NCBI RefSeq assembly: GCF_032854445.1
Contig: NC_088307.1
Span: 124,001 to 188,000, forward strand
Reading direction: 5' to 3'
From: Liolophura sinensis
Lineage: Eukaryota; Mollusca; Polyplacophora; Chitonida; Chitonidae
Length of the DNA: 64,000 bases
Shown here: one piece after another, positions 1 through 14,900 of the stretch
Numbering within the stretch: the stretch's first letter is position 1
Layout: each line of letters begins with the position of its first letter
Program-made: the position numbers and the translations under genes
Notes under the pieces: model-generated
The model's database searches: none
The model's input: the letters and a program-made list of their open reading frames with translations, nothing else
What the model was told of the DNA's origin: nothing

Positions 1-2791
1 CTACCTGAGTGGTGTCTTAGCTTGGCAGTGTACACAGGAAACTGTCCTACTTGAGTGTTGTATAAGTGTACAGAGGAGACGGTCCTACCTGAGTGGTTTC
101 TAAGCTTGAAAATGTACAGACCAACCTGTCCAACCTGAGTGGTGTCTTAGCTTGGCAGTGTACAGAGGAGACTGTCCCACCTGAGTGGTGTCTTAGCTTG
201 ACAGTGTGCAGAAGAACCTGTCCTACGTGAGTGGTGTCTTAGGTTGGCAGTGCACAGTGGAACCTGTCCTACCTTAGTGCTGCCTTAGCTTGGCAGTGTA
301 CATAGGAACCTGTTTTACCTGAGTGGTGTATCAGTGTACAGAGGACACTGTCTTACATAAGTGGTGTCTAAGTTTGGAAGTGTACAGAGAAACCTGTCCT
401 ACCTGAGTGGTGTCTTAGCTTGGCAGTGTACAGAGAAATCTGTCCTACCTGAGTGGTGTCTCAGTGTAGAGTGGTCTGTCCTACCAGAGTGGTGTTTTAC
501 ATGTACCTTGGCAGTATGCATAGGAACCTGTCCTACTCGAGTGGTGTCTCAGTGTACACATGAACTTTTCCTCCTTGAGTGGTGTCTTAGCTTGAAAGTG
601 TACAGAGTAACCTCTCCTACCTGAGTGGTGTCTCAGTGTACCGATCGAGGAACCTATCCTACTTGAGTGGTGTCTAAGCTTGGAAGTGTACAGAGGAGGC
701 TGTCCTACCTAAGTGGTGTCTAAGCTTGGCAGTGTGCAGAGGAGATTGTTCTATATAAGTGGTGTCTTAGCTTGGAAGTGTACAGAGGAGACTGTCTTAC
801 ATGAGTGGTGTCTAAGCTTGGCAGTGTACAGAGGAGACTGTCCTATCTGAGTGGTGTCTTAGCTTGGAAGTGTACAGAGGAAACTGTCCTATCTGGGTGT
901 TGTCTTAGCTTGGAAGTGTGCAGAGGAGATTGTTCTATATAAGTGGTGTCTTAGCTTGGAAGTGTACAGAGGAGACTGTCTTACATGAGTGGTGTCTAAG
1001 CTTGGCAGTGTACAGAGGAGACTGTCCTATCTGAGTGGTGTCTTAGCTTGGAAGTGTGCAGAGGAACCTGTCCTACCTGAGTTGTTTCTAACTTTGGAAG
1101 TGTTCAGAAGAACCTGTCCTACCTGAGTGGTGTCTTAGCTTGGCACTGTTCACAGGAAACTGTCCTACTTAAGTGTTGTATCAGTGTACAGAGGAGACGG
1201 TCCTACCTGAATGGTTTCTAAGCTTGAAAATGTACAGACCAACCTGTCCAACCTGACTGGTGTCTTAGCTTGGCAGTGTGCAGAGGAACCTGTCCTACCT
1301 GAGTGGTGTCTTAGCTTGGAAGTGTACAGAGGAACCTGTCCTACCTGAGTGGTGTCTTAGCTTGGCAGTGTACAGAGGAACCTGTCCTACCTGAATGGTG
1401 TCTCAGTCTAGAGTGGTCTGTCCTACCAGAGTGGTGTCTTACATGTACGTGTACCTTGGCAGTGTGCAGAGGAACCTGCCCTACTCGAGTGGTGTCTCAG
1501 TGTACACATGAACTTTTCCTACTTGAGTGGTGTCTTAGCTTGAAAGTGTACAGAGTAACCTCTCCTACCTGAGTGGTGTCTTAGTGTACAGATCGAGGAA
1601 TCTATCCTACTTGAGTGATGTCTTAGCTTGGAAGTGTACAGAGGAAACTGTCCTATCTGAGTGGTGTCTTAGCTTGGCAGTGTACAGAGGAACCTGTCCT
1701 ACCTAAGTTGTTTCTAACTTTGGAAGTGTTCAGAAGAACCTGTCCTACCTGAGTGGTGTCTTAGCTTGGCAGTGTACACAGGAAACTGTTCTACCCAAGT
1801 GGTGTCTCAGTGTACAGAGGAACCTGTCCTACCTGAGTGGTGTCTTAGCTTAACAGTGTACAGAGGAGACTGTCCTACCTGAGTGGTGTCTTAGCTTGGC
1901 AGTGTACACAGGAAACTGTCCTACCTGAGTGGTGTATTACCTTGGAAGTGTACAGAGGGACCTGTCCTACCTGAGTGGTGTCTTAGCTTGACAGTGTATT
2001 GAGGAGTCCTTCCTACCTGAGTGGTATATCTCAGTGTACAGAGGGGCTTGTCCTACCCGAGTGGTATCTCAGTGTACAGAGGTGCTTGTCCTATCTGAGT
2101 GGTGTCTTAGCTTGGAAGTGTACAGAGTAACCTCTCCTACCTGAGTGGTGTCTCAGTGTACAGATCGAGGAACCTGTCCTACTTGAGTGGTGTTTTAGCT
2201 TGGAAGTGTACAGAGGAGACTGTCCTATCTGAGTGGTGTCTTAGCATTGGCAGTGTACAGAGGAACCTGTCCTACCTTAGTGCTGTCAGTGTACAGAGGA
2301 GACTGTCCTACCTGAGTGGTGTCTTAGTTTGGCAGTGTACAGAGGAGCCTGGCCTACCTGATTGGTTTCTAACTTTGGAAGTGTACAGAAGAACCTGTCC
2401 TACCTGAGTGGTGTCTCAGTGTACAGATCGAGGAACCTGTCTTACTTGAGTGGTGTTTTAGCTTGGAAGTGTACAGAGGAGACTGTCCTACCTGAGTGGT
2501 GTCTCAGTGTACAGATCGAGGAACCTGTCCTACTTGAGTGGTGTTTTAGCTTGGAAGTGTACAGAGGAGACCGTCCTATCTGAGTGGTATGTTAGCTTGG
2601 CAGTGCACACAGGAACCTGTCCTACCTGAGTGGCGTCCTAGCTTGACAGTGTATTGAGGAGTCTTTCTTACCTGAGTGGTATCTCAGTGTACAGAGGGGC
2701 TTGTGCTACCTGAGTGGTGTCTTAGATTCACAGTGTACAGAGGAACCTGTCTTACCTGAGTGGTGTCTCAGTATAGAGAGGTCTGTCCTAC
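1..2791. repeat. 46-bp minisatellite carrying exon 14's 5' splice site
   Basis: About 60 copies of a ~46-bp unit occur here, with a 38-bp variant lacking 'tagcttgg'. The array begins at the exon 14 donor and runs off the left edge. Read on the gene strand, units contain ACACCACTCAGGTAGGACAG, identical to the exon 14 end plus donor. Higher-order duplications are visible: a ~186-bp block near 723 and 909, and a ~1.1-kb block near 22 and 1139. Confidence 0.95.
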
Positions 2792-2941
2792 CTGAGTGGT
2801 GTCTTTGAGTTCCTGGTTAAACTTCCAGATCATGGCTGTACAGCGTGTTAGAAGCTCCTTCTCTTGCGAAATCCCAACGTGGGTGGTTATTGCCCGGGAC
2901 CTGCCTTTCATTTCTCGCATCTCCTCCTCAAAGTGGGCAAG
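2792..2941 (-). CDS. NUP214: NUP214 exon 14 (coiled coil)
   Basis: This 150-bp exon has acceptor tctttgtacag and donor gtagga (phase 0 to 0). It encodes [20 protein letters not shown] then [10 protein letters not shown] and a segment ending ELKDTTQ, matching the vertebrate coiled-coil start that ends EIKETTES. Its last 13 nt plus donor form the core of the 2.8-kb array that follows in the intron. Confidence 0.93.
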
Positions 2942-5900
2942 CTGTACAAAGACAACAGAAAAATTCAATGCACTACCAGTGCCAAGATCCCAAAGCACAA
3001 ACCTTCTGTCACAGCTAAATATAACAATTCTCTCAATACAGACAAATGGTTGATACATGTACATGCATCCAAGTGCGAATCTGGATCACCATCAAAATTT
3101 CATGCACTCAATCCACGTTTGTCAAGCAACTGAAGACATAAAGTCCTAGTTCAGCGAAATCACATGCTTTCAAAAAGTAAAAGTTTGGTATATGCTTTTT
3201 AAAGTGAGTAGATGTAAAAGTCAATTTTTAAAAAATACAATGCCTTTTTAGTGTTTTTGTCAACTTTCAGACTTGCTCCAAAACCTGTTTGCACTTGGTA
3301 ATTTCCAACGACAGAGCCTAAATAATAAGTCACAAGTAGACAATGTGAGTTTGGTAGCCATATAGTCAACAGTGGAGGCCAGTGAAAGACGTGCCCAAAA
3401 ACTACATTGAACAGCATAACATGAGTAAGCTATGCGAGGAGAAACCTCCACAACACCACCATAGAAGACAATAGAAAGAATTTCCATTAATGTATAATTC
3501 TCACTCAGTCATTGCATATCCTTTGGAAAATAAATGTACACTGACAAAATCTAAGTACTGACCAGTCATTTCTTTCTCAACTGCACGATTGCAGATCTCA
3601 TAGATACACATATGCTACCAAATAAAACCTTGGTGTCCAAAAAAGAGATTTGAACTAAACTAAACTTTCTTTGTCACTGAAGCCAGTATTTCAAACGCTC
3701 ATCTCTGTGTCATCAGCTAAGCTTCCAGGTGTATATCTGGTTGTGTCAAACACCACATGATAAAGCAGAAGTGCTCCAAAAATCTTGTTTAAACATATCC
3801 TGAGAGGTTAAAATGCTTTGTAAAGATTAAGTTAATGGAGTTCAGTGCCAATATCGCACATATTTTGCAGCGTTATTTGTGTCAGATGATTTGGCTAGTG
3901 GTCGTTTTGACCTGTCCCCTGCTGCCAGTAAGATCTACATGTGGGACTTCTCAGCGCCATGTCTTTCCAAATACTAAAGAAATAATGCCTGAGACAAAGT
4001 GTAATTTACAATTTTTTTTTCTGGTTATAGATGACAGATTACATAGACCTATAAACTACTGAAAGCTTTATTTCAGCCACAGAGCTAAGTCATATATGTA
4101 CAGGTGTGTATATGCATATCATACCAGACTGATGATGGGTCATTTTTCATCAGGTCACAAGTATTTTTCAATCAATTTTAACACAGAATTAAAATTCAAA
4201 AATGTTATTTTCTTTCCTGAAAGAAAATCCTTCAGTGTAAAGGAATATCATTGGTTTTATGGCATTTTATGTTCAATAAGGCCAGTTATACCCTGCCAAA
4301 ATCAATACGTGTCACTAGCATGTGCTCCATTTTGCCATATGAAGAGCTGTGAAGTCTGATCAGCTGTCTACTTGTGACATCCCCCAATCCATATCATGCT
4401 CTGCAGTACAGTCCTATCAGCTGTCTACTTGTGATGTCCCCCAATCCACATCATGCTCTGCAGTACAGTTCTATCAGCTGTCTACTTGTGACGTCCCCCC
4501 AATCTATATCATGCTCTGCAGTATAGTCCTATCAGCTGTCTACTTGTGACATCCCCCAATCCATATCATTTTCGGCAGTACAGTCCTATCAGCTGTCTAC
4601 TTGTGATGTCCCCCAATCCATATCATGCTCTGCAGTACAGTCCTATCAGCTGTCTACTTCTGATGTCCCTGATCCATATCATGCTCTGCAGTACAGTCCT
4701 ACCAGCTGTCTACTTGTGACGTCCTGCAATCCATATCATGCTCTGCAGTACAGTTCTATCAGCTGTCTACTTCTGATGTCCCCCAATCCATGTCATGCTC
4801 TGCAGTATAGTCCTATCAGCTGTTTACTTGTGACGTCCTGCAATCCATATCATGCTCTGCAGTACAGTCCTATCAGCTGTCTAATTGTGACGTCCCCCAA
4901 TCCATATCATGCTCTGCAGTACAGTCCTATCAGCTGTCTACTTGTGATGTGCCCCAATCCATATCATGCTCTGCAGTATAGTCCTATCAGCTTTCTACTT
5001 GTGACGTTCCGCAATCCATATCATGATCTGCAGGCCAGTTCAATTACGTTCATTATAAATGAATTTGGCAAGTTCAATGAAGTACAGTACAGCTCAAGCT
5101 AAAGGTTAAAACAGACAGAAGATTAGCACAATACTAGATGTCTTGTGGAGAGTTTGAAGACAGATAGATAGTCACCTGCAGATTCAGTGATCCATCCACT
5201 GTGACTGATCATACACACGTGCCTGAGTATAGGACTAATGTCTTGGCGTTCTCTATACTCGTGTGAAAAAATATCATGGGTGTTTAATAGGCAGCAATAG
5301 CAAAGGAGATTACCGTAGGATCTGTGATTAAGATATATAAATAAAATATTTGGCAATGTCACGGAGAGATATGGCAAAAGAACCCCAAAGTCAGTAGAGA
5401 GTACTCAAAAGTGTCAAACTTTATCAACTGACAAACATTGTATGGTTTTAAATATCGTAAACAACAGGAACAAATACATCTCTCAAAACTGGCTGGCGGG
5501 GCTGGATTCACTATTTCTGAGTAAATCTCTCTTCTGTACAACTTTCCTGAGGGACATTCGGTCAGCAACTGAGCATGTCTGCACTGACAATCAATGATGT
5601 ACGCAAATCTTGAAAACTTCGTAAACACACCAGTCAGATTAAAAAATACACCAGCCATTTAAAGTTACTTGTTGAAAACATCACTAGCTGCGACTCAGCC
5701 TACATGTTCGTCTACTAGAAGTAGCACACAGTGAATCGTCTGTAGCCTGGTGTTGCCGGATTCTGACATGAACGTATGGATTTTTTTTCTGCAGAGGTAG
5801 GTTATACATGTATATTACAAAATAAATCTGCCTCTTTTCACAGCTAGTATACATGTATGTTCAAACAGCTGAAGCACGGGGACTGCACCTTCGCCAACTG

Positions 5901-8900
5901 GGATAGGCCTATGTCTGTACACGGAACTATATTCACACTTTCCAACGAGAATCCTGCGCGCCTCAGCAGGTCGCCGACACAACCCAGTAGACAGCTTGTC
6001 ATGCGCCAACTGAGTGTGTTTAATCCCAGAGTACCCAGCAAAATCCATGTGCCCACAACATTTGAGAATGAAAGACAGACAAATACATGCACATTCACAT
6101 GTAAACGTCTGTGACACTTTAACGTAACTTCTTTAGTGGAGATAATATATGAAGAACACCAGCCATGGAGACTTACCTCTTCATGTATGCTGTTTGTGAA
6201 GACACTCTCCACAGCCTTGTTGATGCTCTCATCAGTTCTACTGACAGACGGCTGGTGAACAACCACAGGTGAGCCTACAAGTGAAAACCATGTATATATC
6301 TTCTCACATCAACATAAATGTCTTCTTTCACAATTTAAAGACTACAAATGTGCAATGTATGTACAATGTATGAGTGCTAAGGATCTCTGGTATTGGGTGT
6401 GCACATATACGTACGATGTACAAGTGCTAAGGATGTCTGGTATTGGGTGTGCACATACATGTACAATGTATGAGTGAAAGGATCTCTGGAGTTGGGTGGG
6501 CACATACACTACATGTACAATGTACGAGTGCTAAGGATCTCTGGTATTGGGTGTGCACATATACGTACAATGTACGAGTGCTAAGGATGTCTGGTACTGG
6601 GTGTGCACACACATGTACAATGTATGAGTGAAAGGATCTCTGGTGTTGGGTGTGCACATATATGTACAATGTACGAGTGCTAAGGATGTCTGGTATTGGG
6701 TGTGCACATACATGTACAATGTATGAGTAAAAGGATCTCTGGTGTTGGGTGTGCACATACACTACATGTACAATGTATGAGTGCTAAGGATCTCTGGTAT
6801 TGGGTGTGCACATATACGTACAATGTACGAGTGCTAAGGATGTCTGGTATTGGGTGTGCACATACGTGTACAATGTATGAGCGAAAGGATCTCTGGTATT
6901 GGGTGCGCACATACATGTACAATGTATGAGTGAAAGGATCTCTGGAGTTGGGTGGGCACATACATGTACAATGTATAATTGCTAAGGATGTCTGGTATTG
7001 GGTGTGCACATACACTATATGTACAATGTATGAGTGCTAAGGATGTCTGGTATTGGGTGTGCACATATACGTACAATGTACAAGTGCTAAGGATGTCTGG
7101 TATTGGGTGTGCACATACATGTACAATGTATGAACGAAAGGATCTCTGGTGTTGGGTGAGCACATACATGTACAATGTATGAGTGAAAGGATCTCTGATG
7201 TTGGGTGGGCACATACATGTACAATGTACGAGTGCTAAGGGTCTCTGGTGTTGGGTGTGCACATATACGTACAATGTACAAGTGCTAAGGATGTCTGGTA
7301 TTGGGTGTGCACATACACTATATGTACAATGTATGAGTGCTAAGGATCTCTGGTATTGGGTGTGCACATATATGTACAATGTACAAGTGCTAAGGATGTC
7401 TGGTATTGGGTGTGCACATACATGTACAATGTATGAGTGAAAGGATCTCTGGAGTTGGGTGGGCACATACACTACATGTACAATGTATGATTGCTAAGGA
7501 TGTCTGGTGTTGGGTGTGCACATACATGTACAATGTATGAGTGAAAGGATCTCTGGAGTTGGGTGTGCACATACATGTACAATGTATGAGTGAAAGGATC
7601 TCTGATGTTGGGTGGGCACATACATGTACAATGTACGAGTGCTAAGGGTCTCTGGTGTTGGGTGTGCACATATACGTACAATGTACAAGTGCTAAGGATG
7701 TCTGGTATTGGGTGTGCACATACACTATATGTACAATGTATCAGTGCTAAGGATCTCTGGTATTGGGTGTGCACATATATGTACAATGTACAAGTGCTAA
7801 GGATGTCTGGTATTTGGTGTGCACATAAATGTACAATGTATGAGTGAAAGGATCTCTGGAGTTGGGTGGGCACATACACTACATGTACAATGTATGATTG
7901 CTAAGGATGTCTGGTGTTGGGTGTGCACATATACGTACAATGTACGAGTGCTAAGGATGTCTGGTATTTGGTGTGCACATAAATGTACAATGTATGAGTG
8001 AAAGGATCTCTGGAGTTGGGTGGGCACATACATGTACAATGTACGAGTGCTAAGGATGTCTGGTATTGGGTGTGCACATACACTATATGTACAATGTATG
8101 AGTGCTAAGGATGTCTGGTATTGGGTGTGCACATAAATGTACAATGTATGAGTGAAAGGATCTCTGATGTTGGGTGAGCACATACATGTACAATGTATGA
8201 GTGAAAGGATCTCTGGAGTTGGGTGGGCACATACACTACATGTACAACGTATGATTGCTAAGGATGTCTGGTATTGGGTGTGCACATACATGTACAATGT
8301 ATGAGTGAAAGGATCTCTGGTGTTGGGTGTGCACATACACTACATGTACAATGTACAAGTGCTAAGGATATCTGGTGTTGGGTGTGCTCATACATGTACA
8401 ATGTACAAGTGCTAAGGATGTCTGGTGTTGGGTGTGTTCATACATATTCAATGTATGAGTGCTAGGGATGTCTGGTGTTGAGTGTGCTCATAAATGCACA
8501 ATGTACAAGTGCTAAGGATGTTTGGTGTTGGGTGTGCTCATACATGTACAATGTACAAGTGCTAAGGATGTCTGGTGTTGGGTGTGCTCATGTACAATAT
8601 ACAAGTGCTAAGGATGTCTGGTGTTGGGTGTGCTCATACGTGTACAATGTACAAGTGCTAAGGATGTTTGGTGTTGGGTGTGCTCATACGTGTACAATGT
8701 ACAAGTGGTAAGGATGTCTGGTGTTGGGTGTGCTCATACATGTACAATATACGATCGCTAAGGATGTCTGGTGTTGGGTGTGCTCATACGTGTACAATGT
8801 ACAACTGTTAAGGATGTCTGATGTTGGGTGTGTTCATACATGTACAACGTACAAGTGCGAGTGCTAAGGATGTCTGGTGTTGGGTGTGCTCATACGTGTA

Positions 8901-11900
8901 CAATGTACAAGTGCTAAGGATGTTTGGTGTTGGGTGTGCTCATACGTGTACAATGTACAAGTGGTAAGGATGTCTGGTGTTGGGTGTGCTCATACATGTA
9001 CAATATACGATCGCTAAGGATGTCTGGTGTTGGGTGTGCTCATACGTGTACAATGTACAACTGTTAAGGATGTCTGATGTTGGGTGTGTTCATACATGTA
9101 CAATGTACAAGTGCGAGTGCTAAGGATGTCTGGTATTGGGTGTGCACATGCACTATATGTACAATGTATGAGTGCTAAGGATGTCTGGTATTGGGTGTGC
9201 ACACAAATGTACAATGTATGAGTGAAAGGATCTCTGATGTTGGGTGGGCACATACATGTACAATGTATGAGTGAAAGGATCTCTGGAGTTGGGTGGGCAC
9301 ATACACTACATGTACAATGTATGATTGCTAAGAATGTCTGGTATTGGGTGTGCACATACATGTACAATGCACGAGTGAAAGGATCTCTGGTGTTGGGTGT
9401 GCACATACACTACAAGTACAATGTACAAGTGCTAAGGATATCTGGTGTTGGGTGTGCTCATACATGTACAATGTACAAGTGCTAAGGATATCTGGTGTTG
9501 GGTGTGCTCATACATGTACAATGTACAAGTGCTAAGGATGTCTGGTGTTGGGTGTGTTCATACATATTCAATGTATGAGTGCTAGGGATGTCTGGTGTTG
9601 AGTGTGCTCATAAATGCACAATGTACAAGTGCTAAGGATGTTTGGTGTTGGGTGTGCTCATACATGTACAATGTACAAGTGCTAAGGATGTCTGGTGTTG
9701 GGTGTATTCATGTACAATGTACAAGTGCTAAGGATGTCTGGTGTTGGGTGTACTCATACATGTATAATGTACAAGTGCTAAGGATGTTTGGTGTTGGGTG
9801 TGCTCATACGTGTACAATGTACAAGTGCTAAGGATGTCTGGTGTTGGGTGTGCTCATACATGTACAATATACGATCGCTAAGGATGTCTGGTGTTGGGTG
9901 TGCTCATACGTGTACAATGTACAACTGCTAAGGATGTCTGATGTTGGGTGTGCTCATGCATGTACAATGTACAAGTGCTAAGGATGTCTGGTGTTGGGTG
10001 CGCTCATACATGTACAATATACGATCGCTAAAGATGTCTGGTGTTGGGTGTGCTCATACATGTACAATATACGATCGCTAAGGATGTCTGGTGTTGGGTG
10101 TGCTCATACATGTACAATGTACAAGTGCTAAGGATGTCTGGTGTTGGGTGTGCTCATACATATTCAATATACGATCGCTAAGGATGTCTGGTGTTGGGTG
10201 TGCTCATACATGTACAATGTACGATAGCTAAGTATGTCTGGTGATGAGTGTGCTCATACATGTACAATGTACAAGTGCTAAGGATGTCTGGTGTTGGGTG
10301 TGCTCATAAATGTACAATATACGATCGCTAAGGATGTCTGGTGTTGGGTGTGCTGATACATGTACAATGTACAAGTGCTAAGGATGTCTGGTGTTGGGTG
10401 TGCTCATACATGTACAATGTACAAATGCTAAGGATGTCTGGTGTTGGGTGTGCTCATACATATTCAATATACGATCGCTAAGGATGTCTGGTGTTGGGTG
10501 TGCTCATACATGTACAATGTACGATAGCTAAGTATGTCTGGTGATGAGTGTGCTCATACATGTACAATGTACAAGTGCTAAGGATGTCTGGTGTTGGGTG
10601 TGCTCATAAATGTACAATATACGATCGCTAAGGATGTCTGGTGTTGGGTGTGCTGATACATGCACAATGTACAAGTGCTAAGGATGTTTGGTGTTGGGTG
10701 TGCTCATACATGTACAATGTACAAGTGCTAAGTATGTCTGGTGATGAGTGTGCTCATACATGTACAATGTACAAGTGCTAAGTATGTCTGGTGATGAGTG
10801 TGCTCATACATGTACAATGTACAAGTGCTAAGGATGTCTGGGTTTGGGTGTGCTCATACATGTACAATGTACAAGTGCTAAGGATGTCTGGTGTTGGGTG
10901 TGCTCATACATGTGCAATATACGATCGCTAAAGATGTCTGGTGTTGGGTGTGCTCATACATGTACAATATACGATCGCTAAGGATGTCTGGTGTTGGGTG
11001 TGCTCATACATGTACAATGTACAAGTGCTAAGGATGTCTGGTGTTGGGTGTGCTCATACATGTACAATATACGATCGCTAAGGATGTCTGGTGTTGGGTG
11101 TGCTCATACATATTCAATATACGATCGCTAAGGATGTCTGGTGTTGGGTGTGCTCATACATGTACAATATATGATCGCTAAGGATGTCTGGTGTTGGGTG
11201 TGCTCATACATGTACAATGTACAAGTGCTAAGGACCTCTAGTGTTGGGTGTGCACATACATGTACAATGTACAAGTGCTAAGGATCTCTGGTGTTGGGTG
11301 TGCACATACATGTACAATGTACAAGTGCTAAGGATGTCTGGTGCATACATGTACAATGTATGAGTGCTAAAAATGTCTGGTGTTGGGTGTACACACACAT
11401 GAACAATGTATGAGTGGTGTTTAGATCTGTTCAGGGCTCACACCTTGCCTATCCAGGAAATGAACTAGGTATTTACAGAGATCCAGTACCCAGTATCTAC
11501 AGAGATCCAGCACCCATTATCTATACAGATCCAGCACTTACAGAGATCCGGCACCCAGTGTTTATAGAGATCCAGCACTTAGAGACCCAGTACTCAGTAT
11601 CTACAGAGATCCAGCACCCAGTATCTACAGAGATCCAGCACCCAGTATCTACAGAGATCCAGAACTTACTGCGATCCAGCACCCAGTGTCTACAGAGATC
11701 CACCACTTACAGAGATCCAGTATTCCATATCTACAGAGATCCAGCACCCAGTATCTACAGAGATCCAGCAAATACAGAGATCCGACACCCAGTGTGTATA
11801 GAGATCCAGCACTTACAGATCCAGTACTCAGTGTCTACAGAGATCCAGCACTTACAGAGATCCAGAACCCAGTGTCTACAGAGATCCAGTACTCAGTGTC

Positions 11901-14900
11901 TACAGAGATCCAGCACTTACAGAGATCCAGCATTTAGTGTCTATAGAGATCCAGCACTTACAGAGATCCAGCACCCAGTGTCTATAGAGATCCAGCACTT
12001 ACAGATCCAGTACTCAGTGTCTACAGAGATCCAGCACTTACAGAGATCCAGCACCCAGTGTCTATAGAGATCCAGTACTTACCAATCCAGTACTAAGAGT
12101 ATCTAAGGAGATCCAGCACCCAATATCTACAGAGATCCAGAATTTACTGAGATCCAGAACCCAGTGTCTACAGAGATCCAGTACTCCGTATCTACAGAGA
12201 TCCAGCACTTACAGAGATCCAGCACCCAGTATCTACAGAGATACAGCACCCTATATCTTCAGAGATCCAGCACCAAGTATCTACAGAGCCAGAGTTACAG
12301 AAACCCTGTACCTACCACTCTCTACAGAGATCTATTTATTTATTTATGTGACTGGTGTTTCACGACGTACTCAAGAATATTTCATTCATACGAAGGCAGC
12401 CAGCATTATGCTGGGAGGAAATTATGCCATGCATGGGGTAAACCTACCAAATCCATAGATTCCTGGCAGACACTTTCACATGGAACCGGAGAGGGAGCCA
12501 ACATAGGCTAGACTTTAACTCACAGCAACCACATTCGTGGGAGGGTTCTGGGTCATGGCTATGCACTGACATGCTAACCCCCCTCGGCCACATACAGAAA
12601 GCACCTAGATACCCAGTATCTACCACTCTCTACAGAGATTTAGCATCTGGAGACACCCAATAACTAAAGAGCTGGCACCTATAGAGATCTAGCACTTACA
12701 GCCCCAGTATCTAGAGAGACCTAGTATTCACAGAGACACAGTAGCTATAGAGACCCAGTATCTACAGAAACCCAGTATATACAGAGATTCATGCAGTGCC
12801 TGTGGAGACCCAGTATCTACAGAAACCTTGTACCGACAGAGACCCAGTGTCTATATTCAACATCTACAGAGACCAGTTTCTACAGAGATTCAGTGCATAC
12901 ACTCTGTATCCAAAGAGACCCAGTATCCACAAACTCCCAGTATCTAAGGAAACCCAGTATATACGGAGACTCAATATCTTTGGAGACCCAGTATATACAG
13001 AAACCTTGTACGTACAGAGACCCAGTGTCTACATTCAACATTTGCAGAGATCAGTATCTACAGAGATTCGGTGCCTACAACCAGTATCTAAGGAGACCCA
13101 ATATATACAGAGACTAAGTATATGTGGAGACCTAGTATCTAGAGAAACCTTGTACCTACAGAGACCCAGTGTCTATATTCTACATCTGCCGAGACCCAGT
13201 AGCTACAGAGAATCAGTATCCACAGAGATTCAGTGCCAACACTCTGCATCTACAGACACCTGGTATATAAGGAGACCCAGTATCTACAGAGACTCAGTGC
13301 CAACACTCTGCATCTACAGACACCCGGTATATAAGGAGACCCAGTATATACAGAGACTCAGTATCTATAGAGACTCAGTGCCAACGCTCTGTATCTACAG
13401 ACACCCGGACTATTAAGGAGACCCAGTATATACAGAGACTCAGTATCTACAGAGACTCAGTGCCAACACTCTGTATCTACAGACACCCGGTATATAAGGA
13501 GACCCAGTATGTACAGAGACTCAGTATCTACAGAGACTCAGTGCCAACACTATGTATCTACAGAGACCCAGTACATATATAGACTCAGTATCTATGGAGA
13601 CACAGTATCTACAGAATTCTTGTACGTACAGAGATCCAGTGTCTATATTCAACATCTGCAGAGACCCAGTATATACAGAGACTGAGTATCTGTGGAGACC
13701 CAGTATCTACAGAAACCTTGTATCTAAAAGAGACGCAGTGTCTATATTCAACGTCTGCTGAGACCAGTATCCACAGAGATTCAGTGTTTACACTTAGTAT
13801 CTACAGAGACCAAGTACCTCCAGAGACCTGTTATCTACAGACATCCAGTGTCTACACATTCACCTCCAGCACCTACAGCTTTTAAGACCTGGCAGGTATC
13901 ATTAGGTGTTCATTGTCAACATCCACTTTTTACAAGGTCATTTATATCGCCCTCATGGCAGGAGTATACAACTTGAAATTTAAAAGAACTGATCAAAATT
14001 CAAATAGGGTTTAGCGCCTACAGTGATCTGTACACTCCCATTACAGAGTTATGTCCCTTACCAGGTTTTTCCACTGGCCTCTGCTCAACTTGTGCTGGCA
14101 GACTGCTGGACAAAGACTGGCTAAGCCTGGCTGCTGCAGCCTGCCCTGGTTGACTGACACTATTTGGTGGTGTCTGTCTGGACACTATCTGGCTTGATAC
14201 AACTGGTTGGTTATAAGCAGGAACTTGGCTTGATGGCATCTCTCCTGGGACAGGCTTGTTCTGACTTACAGCCACAGGTGCAGCACTAAAGGCTGGGACT
14301 GGATTGTTTTGACTTACAGCCACAGGTGCAGCACTAAAGGCTGGGACTGGATTGTTTTGACTTACAGCTACAGGAACAGAGCTGAAGGCAGGGCTCCCAA
14401 TTGTTGCAGGCTGCTGAGCATTAGAAGCCACACTCACGGGAAGCTTACCAGGAACTGAGGTCGAAGAAAAAACAACATCATTCTCACAATTCTTGCAAAA
14501 AAGGACCTTGTCTGGCAAATTTATCTATTTGGTATTTATGTTACAGCACCAAAATATTTGACAGGTACAGTTTGAAAGAGGAAAGACAAATGAATATTGA
14601 TAACATCATTTTTCAAATTGTCCAAGTAATATTTTTATCAAAGGAATCATTTATTAAGGGCATGCTTTGTTAGAATCAACACCAACATACTGTCTAACTT
14701 TTACAATTTCTCATCATAAAAGGCTAAAACTCTCCACATGTTGGGTAATTTATTTATTTATTTATTGATTAGTGTTTTACGAATATTTCATTTATACGAC
14801 GGCGGCCAGTATTATGGTGGGGAGGGAGGGGAGGGAGGGGAGGGGAGGAACTGGGCAGAGCCCAGAGAAAACCCACAACCATCCACAGCTTGCTGGCAGA

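Noticed and set aside
5359-6266. Overlapping minus-strand frames in NUP214 intron 13 considered as extra exons
   Set aside because: Only 6177-6274 aligns with NUP214. The others lack family resemblance, and adding them would break the phase match of exons 13 and 14.
6347-11420. Regular direct repeats considered as a CRISPR array
   Set aside because: There are no unique spacers. The whole 50-bp unit is repeated, and the context is a eukaryotic intron.
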